Source: Candidatus Parcubacteria bacterium (GTDB taxonomy: Bacteria; Patescibacteriota; Minisyncoccia; UBA6257; JAPLYJ01). Taken from it: a DNA stretch of 5,718 bases. Positions 4,043-5,718 of this stretch are shown piece after piece; position 1 is the stretch's first letter, and each line of letters begins with the position of its first letter. A program made the translations under genes and the position numbers. The notes beneath the pieces are model-generated. The model made no database searches, had not been told where the DNA came from, and saw nothing but the letters and a program-made list of their open reading frames with translations. Where the stretch lies: assembly GCA_026395655.1 (NCBI GenBank), contig JAPLYJ010000075.1:1-5718 (forward strand), in the 5' to 3' direction.

Positions 4043-5347
4043 CTAACCGTATATTTTTCTGATTTCTTCTCTTACTACCTGTCTGTCATCCCAAGGAATT
4101 TTTTCACCTTTAACCACAATACATTGCTCTGCGCCCTTACCTGTAATTAAAACCACATCTTTTTCTTCAGCTAAAGATATAGCCTTATTAATACCTTCCC
4201 TTCTATCAAATATTTTAAAAAATTTAATATTTTCTTCACAACCTAATTTTTTTAAATTATCAGATATCTGATCTACAATGGTTTGGGGGTCTTCATCATA
4301 TGGGTCTTCATTACTCACCACTATCAAATCAGCCATCTCATTAGCTGCTTGAGCCATGGTTAATCTTTTTATTTTGTCTCTATTACCAGCAGCACCCATT
4401 AAAACGATAATCTTTCCACCTTGTTCTTCTTTAATTTTTGAAACAGCTTTTAAGGCTGCTCTAAAACTCTGTTCCTCGTGAGCATAATCTACGAAGACCG
4501 AGCCATTTTTACCAAAAGGTATTCTTTCCATACGACCAGGGATATCCTTTATATCAGATATTCCTTTTTGACAATCTAAAACATCTATCTTTAATGCTTG
4601 AGCAATAGTTACGGCTGTTAAAGCATTAATAACATTAAACTCTCCGGGCAAAGATAAATGATAGCTATCTTCTTTCACTTTAAAATCAGAAGAAAATGGA
4701 TTCAGAATAATATCTTTTGCCTGGTAATCAACTGGTTGCTTTAATCCAAAAGAAAATTTTTGATCTGCCCAAAATTTTGAAAAATATTTAGATTCTGAAT
4801 CATCAGTATTTATTATGATAATCTTAGGAATTGTTTTTCCTTCTATCTGTTTATGTTTTAAATGCTTTAAACTATTGAAAAGATTGCCTTTAGCATTACG
4901 ATATTTCATCCAACTACCATGAGCTTCAATATGTTCTGGGTACAAATTAGTAAAAACAGCTACATCATAATTAATGGCTTTGTGCCTCCATTGTTTGATG
5001 CCTTCTGATGTAGTTTCTACAATTGCATATTTACAGCCGGCATTAACCATATCATTCAAATATTTTTGAATTAAACCTTGGCCCAACATAGTCATATGAT
5101 AGGTGTTTAATTCTTCATGGCCTGATATTTTAATGTTAGCTGTACCCAATAACCCAGTTTTAAAGCCAGCAGCTTCTAAAATATGCCACAACATATTAGC
5201 GACCGTAGTTTTGCCTTTAGTGCCTGTAATACCAATCACTATTAATTTGTTTGATGGATACCTATAGCGTCTGGCAGAAAGGTAAGGAACCAAATAGTGA
5301 TATGGTTTTCTGATCTTAGCCATGATTTTTTTTCTAAATGATGCCAT
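4043..5347 (-). CDS. murE: MurE-like Mur ligase (UDP-N-acetylmuramyl tripeptide synthetase), short form
   Basis: This 434-residue protein is a Mur ligase, most like MurE, which uses ATP to add the third amino acid to UDP-MurNAc-L-Ala-D-Glu during peptidoglycan synthesis in the cytoplasm. Motifs in order are GTKGKTT (42-48, ATP phosphate loop), ETTSEG (111-116), NLYPEHIEAHGSW and YRNAKGNLF with the likely carbamylated Lys153, GEFNVINALTA (235-245), GRMERI (271-276), DYAH (287-290), GAAGNRDKIKR (318-328), GKGAEQ (403-408) and DDRQVVRE (420-427). The usual ~90-residue N-terminal UDP-MurNAc-binding domain of E. coli MurE (495 residues) is missing; a basic N-terminal stretch stands instead. The DNPR box that selects meso-diaminopimelate reads NEDPYDEDP (346-354), so the added amino acid cannot be assumed to be diaminopimelate. 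TATAAT (5361-5356) lies 8 bases before the ATG. The gene is divergent from smpB. Confidence 0.87.
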   Translation of the reverse strand: MASFRKKIMAKIRKPYHYLVPYLSARRYRYPSNKLIVIGITGTKGKTTVANMLWHILEAAGFKTGLLGTANIKISGHEELNTYHMTMLGQGLIQKYLNDMVNAGCKYAIVETTSEGIKQWRHKAINYDVAVFTNLYPEHIEAHGSWMKYRNAKGNLFNSLKHLKHKQIEGKTIPKIIIINTDDSESKYFSKFWADQKFSFGLKQPVDYQAKDIILNPFSSDFKVKEDSYHLSLPGEFNVINALTAVTIAQALKIDVLDCQKGISDIKDIPGRMERIPFGKNGSVFVDYAHEEQSFRAALKAVSKIKEEQGGKIIVLMGAAGNRDKIKRLTMAQAANEMADLIVVSNEDPYDEDPQTIVDQISDNLKKLGCEENIKFFKIFDRREGINKAISLAEEKDVVLITGKGAEQCIVVKGEKIPWDDRQVVREEIRKIYG

Positions 5348-5355
5348 GTTTTAAA

Positions 5356-5361
5356 ATTATA
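5356..5361 (-). promoter_or_regulatory. -10 box of the murE-like gene
   Basis: TATAAT on the minus strand ends 8 bases before the ATG at 5347, with no Shine-Dalgarno sequence between. No clear -35 is seen. It suggests a leaderless or very short-leader transcript. Confidence 0.45.
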
Positions 5362-5406
5362 TAATATTCTAACTTAAAAACACATATTAGTAAAAAAATC
5401 TTTTTA

Positions 5407-5415
5407 TGATATGAT
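5407..5415 (+). promoter_or_regulatory. Extended -10 promoter of smpB
   Basis: TGATATGAT gives a TGn extended -10 followed by TATGAT (5410-5415). Six bases separate it from the smpB ATG at 5422. An overlapping TATGAT lies at 5405-5410. There is no Shine-Dalgarno sequence, so a leaderless message is likely. The -35 region is poor, which extended -10 promoters tolerate. Confidence 0.5.
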
Positions 5416-5421
5416 AAACAT

Positions 5422-5718
5422 ATGACTAGTTTATCTGAAAATAAAAAAGCTTTTTTTGACTATGAAATCCTGGAAAAATTCGAGGCTGGCTTAATATTGT
5501 TTGGTTTTGAAGCTAAAGCTGCAAAATCTGGTCAAATGCATCTTACTGGCTCTTATGTCATTGTCAAAAACAACATTGCTACCTTATTAAATGCAGATAT
5601 CCCAGCCTATCAACCTAAAAACACACCTATTGATTATAACTCCAAACGCACACGATTATTGCTTTTAAACAAAAAAGAAATTAAATACTTAGAAGGTAAG
5701 CAAAGAGAATCTCATTTG
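5422..5718 (+). CDS. smpB: SsrA-binding protein SmpB, N-terminal 99 residues (cut by window end)
   Basis: SmpB binds tmRNA and brings it to stalled ribosomes, where it mimics part of tRNA during trans-translation. The visible part starts MTSLSENKKAFFDYEILEKF and continues EAGLILFGFEAKAAKSGQ, then LTGSYVIVKNN, LLNADIPAYQP, and SKRTRLLLLNKKEIKYLEGK. These follow the family order (DYEILETFEAGIxLxGxEVKSLR, SYxxI, HIxPY, RxRKLLLHKxEI) with changes such as EAK for EVK. Full-length SmpB is about 150 residues, so about two thirds is present and the basic C-terminal tail lies outside the window. The start at 5422 follows an extended -10 by 6 bases. The gene faces away from murE and is unrelated to the DGR. 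Confidence 0.93.
   Translation, partial: MTSLSENKKAFFDYEILEKFEAGLILFGFEAKAAKSGQMHLTGSYVIVKNNIATLLNADIPAYQPKNTPIDYNSKRTRLLLLNKKEIKYLEGKQRESHL

Noticed and set aside
1..5718. CRISPR array, tRNA or rRNA genes
   Set aside because: No regularly spaced repeats and no tRNA or rRNA features could be recognised.

Overview
The window looks like chromosomal DNA of a candidate phyla radiation (Patescibacteria, Parcubacteria-like) bacterium. The evidence is the low GC content, short intergenic gaps, starts sitting 4-8 bases after a -10 hexamer with no visible Shine-Dalgarno sequence, a short Mur ligase without the usual N-terminal domain, and a pilin of the type common in this group. The phylum is an inference; no rRNA gene is present.

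The centre (956-3983, all on the minus strand) is a diversity-generating retroelement (DGR). In transcription order it has a target gene with a type IV prepilin-like N-terminus and a C-terminal Lcl/DUF1566 (C-type-lectin-like) domain; the variable repeat (VR) forming the last 46 codons; a 10-bp hairpin after the VR; the accessory gene avd; a noncoding spacer; the template repeat (TR); a 12-bp hairpin; and a DGR reverse transcriptase (RT). Hand alignment of TR (2154-2298) and VR (2850-2994) shows 25 mismatches in 145 columns, and every one is at an adenine of the TR coding strand. None of the other positions differ. This is the signature of adenine-specific mutagenic retrohoming.

Two things are unusual. 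First, the RT frame breaks right after the catalytic YVDD motif. The C-terminal thumb continues in the +1 frame, and by comparison with the family about 17-20 residues appear to be missing. The RT is therefore probably recently broken, mis-assembled or frameshifted, although the clean VR pattern implies recent activity. Second, the target gene has a perfect consensus promoter (TTGACA, 18 bp, TATAAT) that would place transcription at or next to the ATG, and an 11-base poly-C/poly-G tract lies 7 bp upstream of the -35. That tract is a candidate on/off or dosage switch in addition to DGR sequence variation.

Flanks: on the right, a MurE-like ligase gene (minus) is divergent from smpB (plus, cut by the window end). 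On the left, a signal peptidase I gene (minus) ends in a hairpin/T-run terminator, followed by the N-terminal 22 codons of a probable IS30-family transposase running off the left edge. A 22-bp near-perfect inverted repeat overlaps the RT stop codon.

Inferred working: the prepilin-like protein presents a lectin-fold tip at the cell surface; Avd and RT copy the TR RNA with errors at A; the cDNA replaces the VR and changes up to about 20 surface residues, probably the ligand-binding face. SPase I, MurE and SmpB are likely housekeeping neighbours rather than parts of the system.
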